Assembly: GCF_003967355.1 (NCBI RefSeq)
Contig: NZ_BIFH01000017.1
Span: 395,065 to 459,064 of the forward strand
From: Embleya hyalina
Lineage (GTDB): Bacteria; Actinomycetota; Actinomycetes; Streptomycetales; Streptomycetaceae
Direction of reading: 5' to 3'
DNA length: 64,000 nucleotides
Translations under genes and position numbers: made by a program
The notes under the pieces: generated by a model
Seen by the model: the letters and a program-made list of their open reading frames with translations, nothing else
Databases searched by the model: none
Told to the model about the DNA's origin: nothing
Part shown: one piece after another, positions 27,356 to 39,900 of the stretch
How positions within the stretch are numbered: position 1 is the first letter of the stretch
Layout of the letters: every line of letters begins with the position of its first letter

Positions 27356-27865
27356 TCAGCGGGCCAGGTCCGGGCGGTACGAGCCCACCACCCAGGCGCG
27401 AGTGGCGACGCCCACCCGGTTGAGGGTGTTGATCGCGGCGATCGACCAGACGATCCGGCCCATCTCCACGTCGTCGAAGTACTTCGCCGCCTCGTCCCAG
27501 ACCGGTGTCGGCACGTGGCCCTCGGTGAGCAGCGTGACCGCCTCGGTCAGCGCCAGCACCGCGCGCTCCCGGGCGGTGAAGAACGGCGTCTCGCGCCAGA
27601 CCGGGATCGCGTGCATACGCTGCTCGGTCTCGCCGAGTTCGCGGGCGTCCTTGGTGTGCATGTCCACGCAGTAGGCGCAGCCGTTGATCTGCGACGCGCG
27701 GATCTTGATCAGCTCCGCGACGATCGGGTCCAGACCCTCGGCCGCCACCGTGCTCAGCGCGATGGCGGCCTTGTACGCGGCGCCGTGCAGGGACTCGACG
27801 GGCAGTCGGGCCGGCTCGCCGGCGACGGGGGTTTCCGCGGTCACTTCCTGAATGCTCATGATCAT
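27356..27865 (-). CDS. Carboxymuconolactone decarboxylase/AhpD-like peroxidase-family protein
   Basis: A 169-residue protein with the AhpD-type motif ASQINGCAYCVDMHTKDAR (Cys-x2-Cys, then His three residues on). These proteins reduce peroxides or recycle the cysteines of peroxiredoxins. LHGAAYKAAIALSTVAAEGLD and LALTEAVTLL are common family segments. The start is ATG 27865, or ATG 27859 two codons later. It is transcribed divergently from the MocR regulator with only 41 bases between the starts, a common arrangement in which the MocR protein controls the AhpD-like gene. Confidence 0.9.
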   Translation of the reverse strand: MIMSIQEVTAETPVAGEPARLPVESLHGAAYKAAIALSTVAAEGLDPIVAELIKIRASQINGCAYCVDMHTKDARELGETEQRMHAIPVWRETPFFTARERAVLALTEAVTLLTEGHVPTPVWDEAAKYFDDVEMGRIVWSIAAINTLNRVGVATRAWVVGSYRPDLAR

Positions 27866-27906
27866 GACCCTACGTGCGGACCGGACCGCGACTAAGGTCC
27901 AATCCC

Positions 27907-29391
27907 ATGCGAAGTTCCCGGGCCATCGGCGATGTGGATCTGTACCTGGAACCCGGCCCCGTGCGCGGCCGGCGGATCGGATTGGAGCGTGCGCTGCGCG
28001 CGGCGATCGTGGACGGCCGGCTCGCCCCCGGCACCCGGCTGCCCTCCTCGCGCACCCTGGCCGTGGACCTCGCGATGGCCCGCAACACGGTCGCCGAGGC
28101 GTACGCCCAACTCGTCGCCGAGGGTTATCTGATCGCCCGTCGCGGCGCCGGCACCCTGGTCGCCGAACGCCCGGCCGACCCGGTGCCGGTACCGGTGTAC
28201 GCGCGTGCCTCGGCCCCGCGCTTCGACCTGCGGCCCGGACGCCCGGACCTGTCCGCGTTCCCCCGGGCCCGCTGGGCCGCGGCCCAGCGGCGCGCGCTGG
28301 CCGCCGCCGGGCCCGACGCGTTCTGGCCGTCGGTCGACCCGCGCGGCCGGATCGAACTGCGCGAGCGCCTGGCCGACTACCTCGGCCGGGTCCGGGGGGT
28401 GCGCACCCGGCCGGATCGCATCGTGGTGTGCGCGGGCTACGCGCAGGGCCTGTTCCTGCTCGGCCACGCGCTGGCCGCCCGCGGTGCGCGCCGGATCGCC
28501 ATGGAGGACCCGGGGCTGCCGTTCCTGCGCGAGATCGTGGCCCGCACCGGCGTCGAGGTCGCCTCCGTCGCGGTGGACGGGCAGGGCGCCCGGATCGACA
28601 CCGCCGGCGACGCGGACGCGATCGTGCTGACCCCGGCCAACCAGTCCCCGATGGGCGTGCCGCTGCACCCGGATCGGCGCGCGGCGGCGCTGCGCTGGGC
28701 CGCGGAGACCGGTGGCGTGGTGATCGAGGACGACTACGACGGCGAGTTCCGCTACGACCGGCACCCGGTCGGCGCGCTCCAGGGCCTGGGCGCCGAACAC
28801 GTGGTGTACGCGGGCACCGCGAGCAAGATGCTCTCGCCGGGCCTGCGGCTCGGCTGGCTGGTGGTGCCGCCGTACCTGCTCGACGACCTGCTCGCGGTCC
28901 GCGATCGGCCCGAGTTGACGGTGGGCACGCTGGACCAGCTCACCCTGGCCGAGTTCATCGCCGCCGGCGACCTGGACCGCCACGTCCGCCGCGCCCGCCT
29001 GGCCTACCGCGACCGCCGCGACCGGCTCGTCGCGGAGCTGGCCCGGCGGGTGCCGGCCGTACGGGTGTGCGGCATCGCCGCAGGCCTGCAGGTGCGGCTC
29101 GAACTGCCCGCGGGCGGACCGGGCGAGGAGGAGACGCGCACGCTGCTGGCCCGGCGCGGTGTGGCGGTGCATCGCCTGGGCTGGTACCACCTGCCCCCGT
29201 ACGCCGAGCACCCGCCGGGTCTGGTCGTCGGCTACGCGGCCCCCTCCGCGGCGGCCTTCGCCGGCACGCTGGAGGCCCTGGTCGCCGCGCTGGCCGAGTT
29301 GTTCGGGCCGAGGACCGCGCCCGGGCGCGCCCGGCTCCCCGAACACACCGGCGGCGGGCCGTTCGGCCCGCCGCCGGTCGATTCCGCGTGA
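27907..29391 (+). CDS. MocR/PdxR-type GntR regulator with aminotransferase-like domain
   Basis: A 494-residue chimera. Residues about 20-85 are a GntR winged helix (GRRIGLERALRAAIVDGRLAPG, SSRTLAVDLAMARNTVAEAYAQL). The rest is a fold-type I aminotransferase-like domain that binds PLP as effector: FWPSVDPRGRIELRERLADYL, VVIEDDYDGEFRY, and the PLP lysine in GTASKMLSPGLRLGW. The usual HQ(Y/F)PTG segment is NQSPMG. ATG 27907 lies 41 bases from the divergent AhpD-like start; an inverted GGACC...GGTCC in the gap may be its operator. A terminator-like hairpin overlaps its last codons. Confidence 0.92.
   Translation: MRSSRAIGDVDLYLEPGPVRGRRIGLERALRAAIVDGRLAPGTRLPSSRTLAVDLAMARNTVAEAYAQLVAEGYLIARRGAGTLVAERPADPVPVPVYARASAPRFDLRPGRPDLSAFPRARWAAAQRRALAAAGPDAFWPSVDPRGRIELRERLADYLGRVRGVRTRPDRIVVCAGYAQGLFLLGHALAARGARRIAMEDPGLPFLREIVARTGVEVASVAVDGQGARIDTAGDADAIVLTPANQSPMGVPLHPDRRAAALRWAAETGGVVIEDDYDGEFRYDRHPVGALQGLGAEHVVYAGTASKMLSPGLRLGWLVVPPYLLDDLLAVRDRPELTVGTLDQLTLAEFIAAGDLDRHVRRARLAYRDRRDRLVAELARRVPAVRVCGIAAGLQVRLELPAGGPGEEETRTLLARRGVAVHRLGWYHLPPYAEHPPGLVVGYAAPSAAAFAGTLEALVAALAELFGPRTAPGRARLPEHTGGGPFGPPPVDSA
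29350..29375 (+). terminator. Hairpin at the 3' end of the MocR gene
   Basis: A perfect 11-bp stem, GGCGGCGGGCC and GGCCCGCCGCC, with loop GTTC, inside the last 15 codons. It faces the converging mdh gene and can act as a terminator in either direction. Confidence 0.55.
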
Positions 29392-29421
29392 GGCCGGCGC
29401 CGGGAAGGCACCGGCTCCGAC

Positions 29422-32081
<2,660 letters not shown>

Positions 32082-32106
32082 CCGCACGCGTCCTCTCGCG
32101 GCGGGA

Positions 32107-32134
32107 CGCCCGACCCGGCGCGCCGGGTCGGGCG
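32107..32134. terminator. Terminator between the GS-like gene and the DUF3017 gene (convergent)
   Basis: A perfect 28-bp palindrome, CGCCCGACCCGGCG joined directly to CGCCGGGTCGGGCG. It sits between two converging stops. Confidence 0.75.
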
Positions 32135-32151
32135 CGCCGGACGGGCCCCGG

Positions 32152-32541
32152 CTAACGGCCGGTGCGCTTGGGCACCCACGGCAGGTCGACCAGCGGTTCG
32201 GGGATGCTCAACCCCAGGAGCAGGACCGCGCCGCCGAAGAACAGCAGGATAACCACGTCGGTGAACCGGCTGCGGACCGCCAGCACCCCCACGTCGGACA
32301 CGAACACCCGCAACAGCGCGGCGACCAGGAAGGTCCCGGCGATCATCATCGCGGCGGGACGGTAGCCGCTCAGCGCCGCGGTCAGCAGCGCGGCGAGCAG
32401 GCAGCCGAAGACCACCGTCGCGGGCCACTCGCGCAACCGCCCGGGGCCGGTCGGCGAGCCGGCGCCCTCGGGCGGGAAGGTGCCCGGATCCCTCCTCCTG
32501 CCGTCCCTGCGTCGCCCCCGAGTCGTTGCCACCACGTCCAC
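32152..32541 (-). CDS. DUF3017 membrane protein
   Basis: A 129-residue protein with a basic N-terminus and three hydrophobic helices (WPATVVFGCLLAALLTAAL, PAAMMIAGTFLVAALLRVF, VVILLFFGGAVLLLGLSI). The pattern and the place directly after folD match the actinobacterial DUF3017 family. GTG at 32541 lies 71 bases after the folD stop. The function is unknown; it is a likely operon partner of folD. Confidence 0.82.
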   Translation of the reverse strand: MDVVATTRGRRRDGRRRDPGTFPPEGAGSPTGPGRLREWPATVVFGCLLAALLTAALSGYRPAAMMIAGTFLVAALLRVFVSDVGVLAVRSRFTDVVILLFFGGAVLLLGLSIPEPLVDLPWVPKRTGR

Positions 32542-32612
32542 CTCTCATCGACAGGGCGAGCGATGCCGCGACGGGCCCGGAGCGGTCCGGCCCCGGGCCC
32601 GTCGCGACCGGG

Positions 32613-33470
32613 TCACAGACCGGTGACCTGCCGCTCGGCGGCCTCGACGACGTTGGTGAGCAACATCGCGCGGGTCATCGGACCCACCCCGCCGGGCATC
32701 GGGGCCACCCACGCGGCCTTCTCGTACGCCTCCGGGTGCACGTCGCCGACCAGGCCGTGCTCGGTGCGGGTGATGCCCACGTCGAGCAGCACCGCGCCGG
32801 GCTTGACCATGTCCGCGCTGATCAGCCCGGGCACCCCGGCGGCGGCGATCACGATGTCGGCCTGGAGCACGTGGAACGGCAGCTCCTTGGTGCCGGTGTG
32901 GCACAGGGTCACCGTGGCGTTCTCGGTCCGGCGGGTGAGCAGCAGGCCGATCGGGCGACCGACGGTGACCCCTCGGCCGATCACGCACACCTCGGCGCCG
33001 TTGATCTCGATGTCGTGCCGGCGCAGCAGTTCCACGATGCCGCGCGGCGTGCACGGCAGCGGCGCCTCCTGGCCGAGCACCAGCCGGCCGAGGTTGGTCG
33101 GGTGCAGGCCGTCGGCGTCCTTGTCCGGGTCCATCAGCTCCAGGACCCGGTTGGCGTCCAGGTGCCGGGGAAGCGGCAGTTGCACGATGTAGCCGGTACA
33201 GGCGGGGTCCGCGTTGAGCTCGCGGACCACGTCCTCGACCTGCTCCTGCGTCGCGTCGGCGGGCAGGTTGCGCTGGATGCTCGCGATGCCGACCTGGGCG
33301 CAGTCGCGGTGCTTGCCGCGCACGTACGAGTGGCTGCCGGGGTCGTCGCCCACGAGCACGGTGCCCAGACCCGGCGTGATGCCGCGGGCCTTCAGGGCCT
33401 CGGCCCGTACGGCCAGTTCGGCTTTGATGGCGGCGGCGGTGGCCTTGCCGTCGAGGATCTGCGCCTTCAA
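32613..33470 (-). CDS. folD: Methylenetetrahydrofolate dehydrogenase/cyclohydrolase
   Basis: A 285-residue bifunctional enzyme interconverting 5,10-methylene-, methenyl- and 10-formyl-THF, feeding purine synthesis (purH, purN at 36.7-38.9 kb). Seen are [17 protein letters not shown] (catalytic Lys), [38 protein letters not shown] and the C-terminal [14 protein letters not shown]. The start is an unusual TTG at 33470 with AGGAG seven bases upstream; it overlaps the stop of the FUSC-type gene by four bases (TTGA), which supports it. Confidence 0.96.
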   Translation of the reverse strand: MKAQILDGKATAAAIKAELAVRAEALKARGITPGLGTVLVGDDPGSHSYVRGKHRDCAQVGIASIQRNLPADATQEQVEDVVRELNADPACTGYIVQLPLPRHLDANRVLELMDPDKDADGLHPTNLGRLVLGQEAPLPCTPRGIVELLRRHDIEINGAEVCVIGRGVTVGRPIGLLLTRRTENATVTLCHTGTKELPFHVLQADIVIAAAGVPGLISADMVKPGAVLLDVGITRTEHGLVGDVHPEAYEKAAWVAPMPGGVGPMTRAMLLTNVVEAAERQVTGL

Positions 33471-35656
33471 GTTGTCTCTCCTGGTCCACGGTTCCGGGCC
33501 GGTCGTTGCGATTGTCCCGTATCCGGGCCGGCCGTGCGGCGGACCCCGTACAGCAACCGCGCCGGCGGGGCCAGGATGCGCTGCCGGACGAACGCGGGCA
33601 GGTGCCGGGCCGCCACCGGTTCGTTCGCGCGGGTGATCACCCGACCGAGTCGCCTGAGGTGTTGCCGCAGTACCGGATACCCCCACAGGTCCGGGAGTTC
33701 GGGCAGGGTCGGGGGACGGCGCTCCTCGGCGGCCGAGGCCAGTTCCTCGACGTAGGCGTCGAGTCGGGCCAGGTCGTCCTCGGGGATCGGCTCGGGCGGA
33801 TCCGTGCGGTAGGTCTCGGGCGCGGTCATCAGCCGGTAGCCCAGCCGCTGGGCGGTGACGATGGCGGGCCACAGGCGTTCCGCGTCCAGGTGCCGGCCGG
33901 TGATCTCGCCGAGCGCGGACTCGTACACGCTCCACAGGTCGATCAGCTCGCGGCGGGCCGCCCGGCGGGTGCCGCCCCAGGCCCGATCGTCGACGATCTG
34001 CCCGGTGACGGTGGCGCGCAGCAACATCGCCTCGGCGCGGATGGCCCGGCCCAGCTGCCGGGGCAGCCGGGTGGCCGAGGCGCGCGGCCACAACACCAGG
34101 CTCGCGACCAGGCCGACCGCCAGGCCGAGCACGGTGTCGATCATCCGGGTGGCGGCCAGGTCGCCCACATGCGCGCCGGGGCTGCCGGCGGCGGCCAGGA
34201 ACAGGCCGACGGGTGTCACGCAGGCCGCGCCCACGGCGAGGTTGCGGGCGATCACCGTCTGGGTGGCGCCGAACAGCAGCGCGACGACGATCACCACCAT
34301 CCACCGGTCGGGCCGCAGGTCGTGGAAGAACAGCGCGATCACCGCGACGCCGAGCAGGGTGCCGATCGCCCGTTGCAGCACCCGGCCGAAGTCGAGCACG
34401 ACATTGCCGCCCTGGAGCGCGGCACCGGCGGCGATGGCCACCCACACGGGGTGCACCACCGGCAGCAGCACGGCGGCGAGCGCGGCCGAGCCGACACCGA
34501 GGCCGGTGCGCAGGGCGGTCGGCGGCACCAGCGAGGACCGGTCGAACGCGGCGCGCAACCGCTCGCCGGCGCTGGGCCGCCGACCGGGGATGATCTCGCC
34601 CTCCTTGACCGCGGGTTGCCCCGCCGCCGCGGCGGCGGCCCGCAGCGCGGTGCGCAGGGTGCGTTCGGCGGCGGTCTCGGTGTCGGCGAGCACCGCGGGC
34701 AGCACCGGGACGAGGGTGGGCCGCCCGACGGCGCCGGCCAGCGCGCGCACGGTCTCGATGATCTCCGCCGGCAGCGGCCGGTCCCGCTCGACGGCGAGCA
34801 GTTGCGCGGCCTGGAACAGGTCGAGCGCGCGCCGGCACAACACCCGCAGCCGGCGGGCCTCACCGGTGCGCCGGTTGCGCCGGGTGTCGGCGCGCAGCAC
34901 GGTCACCCACGCGCTGTGCACGGTCTCGGAGGCGCGGTGCCGGGCGGCGTCGCTCGGCTGGTCGCCGATCGCGGCGAAGAAGTCGGCCAGCGCCTCGAAG
35001 CAGGCGGCGAGCGCCAGGTGCTCGGGGTGGCGCGGGCGCACCAGCCAGCCGGACATCGACACCAGCCACGCCCCGGCGGCGCCCGCGAGCACGAGGGCGC
35101 CGCGTTCGAGCACCCGGTCCGGCTGGTGCGGCAGGAACGCGCCCATCGCGCAGACCAGGGTGAACATGTACCCGCCGGGACGGTCCACCTGGAGCGCGCC
35201 GCACAGGAAGGTGGCGACGCCGGCCACCAGGGTGATCACCGGGACGTACAGCAGCGGGGTGCCGGCCGCGAGCGAGCCCAGCATCAGCGACACGGCCAGG
35301 CCCAGGCCGACCAGGGCGAGGGTGATGCCGCGGCGCGCGTAGGGCTCCTTGGCCGCGTACAGGACGGCGTAGCCGCCGAGCGCGGCGAAGGTGGCGTCGC
35401 CGAGGCCGAGCGTGGCGGTGACGATCGCGAAGGGGATGCCGACGCCGAGCGCGGCGCGGATCCCGGCGGCCCAGGTGAAGCCTTTCCCGGTGAGCGTGAC
35501 CAGCGGCCTGATCTGGTTCTGCGGACCCAACTCCGGCGGATGCACCGCCGGGAACGGAGGCAACGTCGGCGGCCCGTTCGGGTCTGCCGAGGGCCCGGGC
35601 GGCAACGCGAGGGGGGCACGTTCCGGATGGGGTCCCGGGGTCGCCTGATCCTGCAT
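33467..35656 (-). CDS. FUSC/aromatic-acid-exporter-like membrane protein
   Basis: A 729-residue protein with two halves, each with about five to six transmembrane helices followed by a soluble stretch: first half [20 protein letters not shown] to [16 protein letters not shown], second half [20 protein letters not shown] to [19 protein letters not shown]. This tandem arrangement is that of FUSC/YccS/ArAE proteins, putative efflux systems for aromatic acids. The second half ends in a cytoplasmic helical domain. ATG 35656 is chosen; a TTG at 35692 would add 12 residues, and neither has a strong ribosome site. The stop overlaps folD by four bases, so an operon FUSC-folD-DUF3017 is likely. Confidence 0.82.
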   Translation of the reverse strand: MQDQATPGPHPERAPLALPPGPSADPNGPPTLPPFPAVHPPELGPQNQIRPLVTLTGKGFTWAAGIRAALGVGIPFAIVTATLGLGDATFAALGGYAVLYAAKEPYARRGITLALVGLGLAVSLMLGSLAAGTPLLYVPVITLVAGVATFLCGALQVDRPGGYMFTLVCAMGAFLPHQPDRVLERGALVLAGAAGAWLVSMSGWLVRPRHPEHLALAACFEALADFFAAIGDQPSDAARHRASETVHSAWVTVLRADTRRNRRTGEARRLRVLCRRALDLFQAAQLLAVERDRPLPAEIIETVRALAGAVGRPTLVPVLPAVLADTETAAERTLRTALRAAAAAAGQPAVKEGEIIPGRRPSAGERLRAAFDRSSLVPPTALRTGLGVGSAALAAVLLPVVHPVWVAIAAGAALQGGNVVLDFGRVLQRAIGTLLGVAVIALFFHDLRPDRWMVVIVVALLFGATQTVIARNLAVGAACVTPVGLFLAAAGSPGAHVGDLAATRMIDTVLGLAVGLVASLVLWPRASATRLPRQLGRAIRAEAMLLRATVTGQIVDDRAWGGTRRAARRELIDLWSVYESALGEITGRHLDAERLWPAIVTAQRLGYRLMTAPETYRTDPPEPIPEDDLARLDAYVEELASAAEERRPPTLPELPDLWGYPVLRQHLRRLGRVITRANEPVAARHLPAFVRQRILAPPARLLYGVRRTAGPDTGQSQRPARNRGPGETT

Positions 35657-35892
35657 GCTCCCATGCAACGCACGTTTCGCCGGGAATGCCAAGTCCCGCT
35701 CGGATGATCCCGGTCACCGGACCGGGCGCAAACCTACCGGGCGCCAACCGTGGCGGTGTAAGGTGCCGCCTCCAATGGACTCTCGGGTCGTGGGGGCGAC
35801 GCCGGGCTCGAACGCGGCGCTCGCGCGTCGACATGCCCGGGGGTCACCGGCGTCGCGCACGGTGTGCGCGCGTTCTCAGGGGAGAGTTCCAG

Positions 35893-36555
35893 ATGTCCCA
35901 ACCTCCGGGTCCGTACGGCCCGCCGCCCGGTTACGGCGCCGAGGGTCAAGGCGCGGGCTACGGCCAACAGCCCGGCTACGGCCAACCGGCCTACGGTCAA
36001 CCCGCCTACGGGCAGCCCGGCTACGGCCAGCCCGATTACGGTCAGCAGGCCGGCTACGCCCAGCCGTACGGTTACGGACCGCCGCAGAATCTCGGCGACT
36101 ACTGCGCGAGCTGGGGACGGCGCCTGGGTGGGATGCTCCTGGACGGGCTCGTCATGCTGCCGGTGCTGATCCCCTACTACATCGGGTTCGGGATGTACGT
36201 GAGCAAGACCGAGACCACCAGCAACCTCGACGGCAGCGAGACGACCACCTACGACGGTGGGTCCGGTCCGATCGTGCTGATGATCGTCGGCGGTGTGCTC
36301 TCGTTCGCGTTCGGTCTCTGGCAGCTCTACCGCCAGGGCAAGACCGGTCAGACGATCGGCAAGAAGGCGGTCGGGATCAAGGTCTTGCGCGAGCGGGACG
36401 GCATGCCGACCGGCTTCGGGATGGCCTTCGTCCGCGGCATCGCGCACTTCCTCGACACGATCGCGTGTTTCCTCGGCTGGTTGTGGCCGCTGTGGGACGA
36501 CAAGAAGCAGACGTTCGCCGACAAGGTCTGCTCGACGGTCGTGGTCAAGGTCTGA
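35893..36555 (+). CDS. RDD-family membrane protein with Gly/Tyr/Gln-rich N-terminal repeats
   Basis: A 220-residue protein. Residues 5-60 are repeats of the form [10 protein letters not shown], low complexity and probably disordered. The RDD domain follows: [20 protein letters not shown] (the R...D of the name), [16 protein letters not shown] with [17 protein letters not shown], and a third hydrophobic stretch [17 protein letters not shown] proteins are widespread membrane proteins, some of them ion exchangers. ATG at 35893 has GGGGAGA upstream. A terminator between it and the converging purH closes the unit. Confidence 0.85.
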   Translation: MSQPPGPYGPPPGYGAEGQGAGYGQQPGYGQPAYGQPAYGQPGYGQPDYGQQAGYAQPYGYGPPQNLGDYCASWGRRLGGMLLDGLVMLPVLIPYYIGFGMYVSKTETTSNLDGSETTTYDGGSGPIVLMIVGGVLSFAFGLWQLYRQGKTGQTIGKKAVGIKVLRERDGMPTGFGMAFVRGIAHFLDTIACFLGWLWPLWDDKKQTFADKVCSTVVVKV

Positions 36556-36572
36556 GCACCACCACCGACGCG

Positions 36573-36608
36573 CGCGAGGCGCGGCCCCGTTCGGGGTCGC
36601 GCCTCGCG
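36573..36608. terminator. Terminator between the RDD gene and purH (convergent)
   Basis: CGCGAGGCGCGGCCCC pairs with GGGGTCGCGCCTCGCG around a GTTC loop, with one G-T wobble. It lies 18 bases after the RDD-gene stop. Confidence 0.75.
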
Positions 36609-36666
36609 TGTGTCCGGGGCCGGATCGGTGCGGCCGGATCGGCGGTCCGGGATCGGTGGATCCGGA

Positions 36667-38253
36667 TCAGTGGAAGAAGTGCCGGGTCCCGGTGAAGTAC
36701 ATGGTGATGCCGGCCGCGCGCGCGGCCTCGACCACCTGCTCGTCGCGGACCGAGCCGCCCGGCTGCACGACGGCCTTGACGCCGCCCTCGATCAGCACCT
36801 CCAGGCCGTCGGGGAACGGGAAGAACGCGTCGGACGCGCCCACCGAACCCGCCGCCCGCTCGCCGGCGCGCTGCACCGCCAGCCGGGCCGAGTCGACCCG
36901 GTTGACCTGGCCCATGCCCACCCCGACGGTCGCACCGCCGGTCGCGAGCAGGATCGCGTTGGACTTGACCGCGCGTACCGCCCGCCAGGCGAACACCAGG
37001 TCGCGCAGCGTCTCGGCGTCGGCCGGCTCGCCGGTGGCCAGCGTCCAGGCCGCCGCGTCGTCGCCCGGTGCCTGGTAGCGGTCGGCGTTCTGCAGCAGCA
37101 GCCCGCCGTCGATCTGGCGGAACTCGACCGGCGTGGCGGGCGCCTCGGGCGCGCGCAGCACCCGGATGTTCTTCTTCCGGGCCAGCACCTCGACCGCGCC
37201 GTCCTCGTAGCCCGGCGCCACGATGACCTCGGTGAAGATCTCCGCGACCTGCTCGGCCATCGCGACGCTCACCGGGCGGTTGACCGCGATCACGCCGCCG
37301 TAGGCGGACACCGGGTCGCTCGCGTGCGCCCGCAGGTGCGCCTCTGCGACGGTCTCGCCGATCGCGATGCCGCACGGGTTGGCGTGCTTGATGATCGCCA
37401 CGCACGGCTGCTCGTGGTCGTAGGCGGCGCGGCGGGCCGCGTCGGTGTCCTGGTAGTTGTTGTAGGACATCTCCTTGCCGTGCAGCTGCTCGGCACCGGC
37501 CAGACCGCCGGTGCCGTCCACGTAGAGCGCGGCGGCCTGGTGCGGGTTCTCGCCGTAGCGGAGCACGTTCTCGCGGCGCCGCACCGAGCCGAGGAAGGTC
37601 GGGAAGCCCTCGTCGTCGGCCGGGGCGTAGCTGCTCGAGAACCAGGACGCGACCGCGACGTCGTACGCGGCGGTGTGGCCGAACGCCTCGCCCGCGAGCC
37701 GCTTGCGCTGCGCGAGGTCGAAGCCGCCGGCCTCGATCGCGGCGAGCACGTCGGCGTAGCGGTCCGGGCTGGTCACCACGGCCACGGACGGGTGGTTCTT
37801 GGCCGCGGCACGCACCATCGAGGGCCCGCCGATGTCGATCTGCTCGACACACTCGTCCGGCGTGGCGCCCGACTCGACGGTCGCGGTGAACGGGTACAGG
37901 TTGACCACGACCAGGTCGAACGGCCGGATCTCCAGCTCGTCGAGCTGCGCGCGGTGCGACTCCAGGCGCAGGTCGGCCAGGATGCCGGCGTGGACGCGCG
38001 GGTGCAGCGTCTTGACCCGGCCGTCCAGGCACTCGGGGAAGCCGGTCAGCTCCTCGACCCTGGTCACGGGCACGCCCGCGGCGGCGATCCGGCCGGCGGT
38101 GGAGCCGGTGGAGACCAGTTCGACCCCGGCGGCGTGCAGGCCGCGGGCCAGCTCCTCCAGACCGGTCTTGTCGTACACGCTGATCAGCGCGCGACGGATC
38201 GGGCGCAGCCCGTCCTGGTCGGCGGGGGTGGGGGTGGGGGCGGCGGAAGTCAT
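36667..38253 (-). CDS. purH: Bifunctional AICAR formyltransferase/IMP cyclohydrolase
   Basis: A 528-residue enzyme for the last two steps to IMP. The N-terminal IMP cyclohydrolase domain has [46 protein letters not shown] and [16 protein letters not shown]. The C-terminal formyltransferase domain has [24 protein letters not shown] (catalytic Lys-His), [14 protein letters not shown] and [14 protein letters not shown]. It takes 10-formyl-THF, to which the FolD protein contributes. ATG at 38253 overlaps the purN stop by four bases (ATGA). Confidence 0.97.
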   Translation of the reverse strand: MTSAAPTPTPADQDGLRPIRRALISVYDKTGLEELARGLHAAGVELVSTGSTAGRIAAAGVPVTRVEELTGFPECLDGRVKTLHPRVHAGILADLRLESHRAQLDELEIRPFDLVVVNLYPFTATVESGATPDECVEQIDIGGPSMVRAAAKNHPSVAVVTSPDRYADVLAAIEAGGFDLAQRKRLAGEAFGHTAAYDVAVASWFSSSYAPADDEGFPTFLGSVRRRENVLRYGENPHQAAALYVDGTGGLAGAEQLHGKEMSYNNYQDTDAARRAAYDHEQPCVAIIKHANPCGIAIGETVAEAHLRAHASDPVSAYGGVIAVNRPVSVAMAEQVAEIFTEVIVAPGYEDGAVEVLARKKNIRVLRAPEAPATPVEFRQIDGGLLLQNADRYQAPGDDAAAWTLATGEPADAETLRDLVFAWRAVRAVKSNAILLATGGATVGVGMGQVNRVDSARLAVQRAGERAAGSVGASDAFFPFPDGLEVLIEGGVKAVVQPGGSVRDEQVVEAARAAGITMYFTGTRHFFH

Positions 38254-38894
38254 GCGGGGATCCGGACCTTTCTTCCTTCGATGCGGTAGCCCTCGCGGGC
38301 CAGCCGGCCCACGACCTCGACGAGCAGGGTGCGCTCGACAGTCTTGATGCGCTCGTGCAACGCCTCGCCGCCGTCGGCGTGATCGCCGTCCTCGACCGCG
38401 ACGACGCCCTGAGCGATGATCGGCCCGGTGTCCACGCCGGCGTCCACGAGGTGCACCGTGCAGCCGGTCACCTTGGCGCCGTACGCGAGCGCGTCCCGGA
38501 CGCCGTGCGCGCCGGGGAACGAGGGCAGCAGTGCGGGGTGGGTGTTGACGGTGCGTCCCTCGAAGCGGGCCAGAAAACGCGGGCCCAGGATCTTCATGAA
38601 GCCTGCCGAGACCACCAGGTCGGGCTCGTGCGCGGCGACCGCGGCGGCGAGCGCCGCGTCCCAGTCGGCCCGGGTGGGGTGGTCGGCCACCCGCTCGACG
38701 AAGGTGGGTACACCGGCGCGTTCGGCGCGGGTCGGCCCCGCGATGCCGTCACGGTCGGCGCCCACGGCCACCACGCGCGCGCCGTACGCGGGATCCGCGC
38801 ACGCGTCGAGCAGGGCCTGCAGGTTCGTGCCGGAACCGGAGACGAGGACGACGAGCCGGGCCGGCCCGGGGGTGCGCGGGGCGTGAACGGCCAC
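38250..38894 (-). CDS. purN: Phosphoribosylglycinamide formyltransferase
   Basis: A 214-residue 10-formyl-THF-dependent enzyme, the third step of de novo purine synthesis. Key motifs are [18 protein letters not shown] (phosphate binding), [28 protein letters not shown] (catalytic Asn and His) and [13 protein letters not shown] (catalytic Asp). GTG at 38894 gives the family length. It is coupled to purH by a four-base overlap. The 346-base gap upstream separates it from the divergent membrane-protein gene at 39241. Confidence 0.95.
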   Translation of the reverse strand: MAVHAPRTPGPARLVVLVSGSGTNLQALLDACADPAYGARVVAVGADRDGIAGPTRAERAGVPTFVERVADHPTRADWDAALAAAVAAHEPDLVVSAGFMKILGPRFLARFEGRTVNTHPALLPSFPGAHGVRDALAYGAKVTGCTVHLVDAGVDTGPIIAQGVVAVEDGDHADGGEALHERIKTVERTLLVEVVGRLAREGYRIEGRKVRIPA

Positions 38895-39240
38895 TGCTTT
38901 CAGGCTCTTTCCGGAAGGGAAGGGCGGGAGGGGCACCCAAGGGATTCGCGCTCTCGCCGGGATCTCGCACGGGTCCGGCGGGCGTTCCCCGACGGGAGGC
39001 GGGAACACGGAGCGGCGCCCGTACGTCGGCAACGATAGCGTCAGGGGGTAGGCAGTACCGAACCGGCGGGGTGGGATGCCATCGGCGGTGCCGGCGTGAT
39101 CCGGTCGACGGGCCCACGGGCCGCGGTCGACGGGGGCCTCGGGGCCCCGCGAACGCCGCCGCCCGGCTACGGTGCACCCCGCACACGTACGATCCTGGGA
39201 AGGGAATCCCGCGATCCGGCACGACGAGGGCAGGCAGAGG

Positions 39241-39900
39241 ATGAGTACCGGCAACGAGACCGACGAGCGGGATCCCTACGCCCCGCCGCCGGAGGGTACG
39301 CCCGACCGCCCGCCGGCCGCCCCGTGGAACGTGCCCGGCAACGGGCGAGGGGACGGCAACGGAGGCAACCGACAGGGCCGCGAGGACCGGCCGCAGCGGG
39401 CACCGCGCGAGCCGCGCGAGCAGCCCGACCCGAAGGACGTCCGGGTCCGCAACGCGCGCCTGGCGCTGTGGGCGGGGGTGTGGGCGGTGTTCTTCGCCCT
39501 GTTCTTCCCGTCCGACCTGGGCCTGGTGCTCGGCGTGGTGCTGGGTGTGGTCGCCCTGGCACTCGGCATTCGCACCGTCCGCAGCACCACCCCGGCCACC
39601 GCCGGGCCGCGGATCGAGGAGGGCCCGGGCGGCACCGCCCGACACCCGGGACACGCGCCCGGCGGCCCGGCCCACCGGCCGCGCGTACGCCGGCCGGCCC
39701 GCGCCCGCTCGGGCGCCGCGCTCGCGGGTGTGGTCACCGGCGCGATCGCGGTGGTCTACGTGCTGGGCGTGTGGACCTTCGAGGCGGTCAACAAGGACTA
39801 CTACGACTGCATGGACAGCGCGCTCACCAAGACGGGCGAGCAGCGCTGCCTGGACAAGCTGCCGGACCGGTACCACTGGGTCGTGGACGGCACGTTCTAG
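39241..39900 (+). CDS. Hypothetical membrane protein, two transmembrane helices
   Basis: A 219-residue protein. The first 75 residues are a hydrophilic Pro/Gly/Arg/Asn-rich tail. A hydrophobic pair follows (LALWAGVWAVFFALFFP; LGLVLGVVLGVVALALGI), then an Arg/Pro/Gly loop, another helix (AALAGVVTGAIAVVYVLGVWTF) and a short extracytoplasmic end with two Cys (YDCMDSALTKTGEQRCLDKL) that could form a disulfide. I do not recognise a named family, but similar proteins sit next to the PerM-like gene in streptomycetes. ATG at 39241 directly follows a purine-rich AGGGCAGGCAGAGG. Its stop overlaps the end of the PerM-like gene. Confidence 0.7.
   Translation: MSTGNETDERDPYAPPPEGTPDRPPAAPWNVPGNGRGDGNGGNRQGREDRPQRAPREPREQPDPKDVRVRNARLALWAGVWAVFFALFFPSDLGLVLGVVLGVVALALGIRTVRSTTPATAGPRIEEGPGGTARHPGHAPGGPAHRPRVRRPARARSGAALAGVVTGAIAVVYVLGVWTFEAVNKDYYDCMDSALTKTGEQRCLDKLPDRYHWVVDGTF

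Noticed and set aside
32107-32134. Perfect 28-bp palindrome considered as an operator or recombination site
   Set aside because: It sits between two converging stops, where a terminator is the simpler explanation, like the other hairpins in the window.
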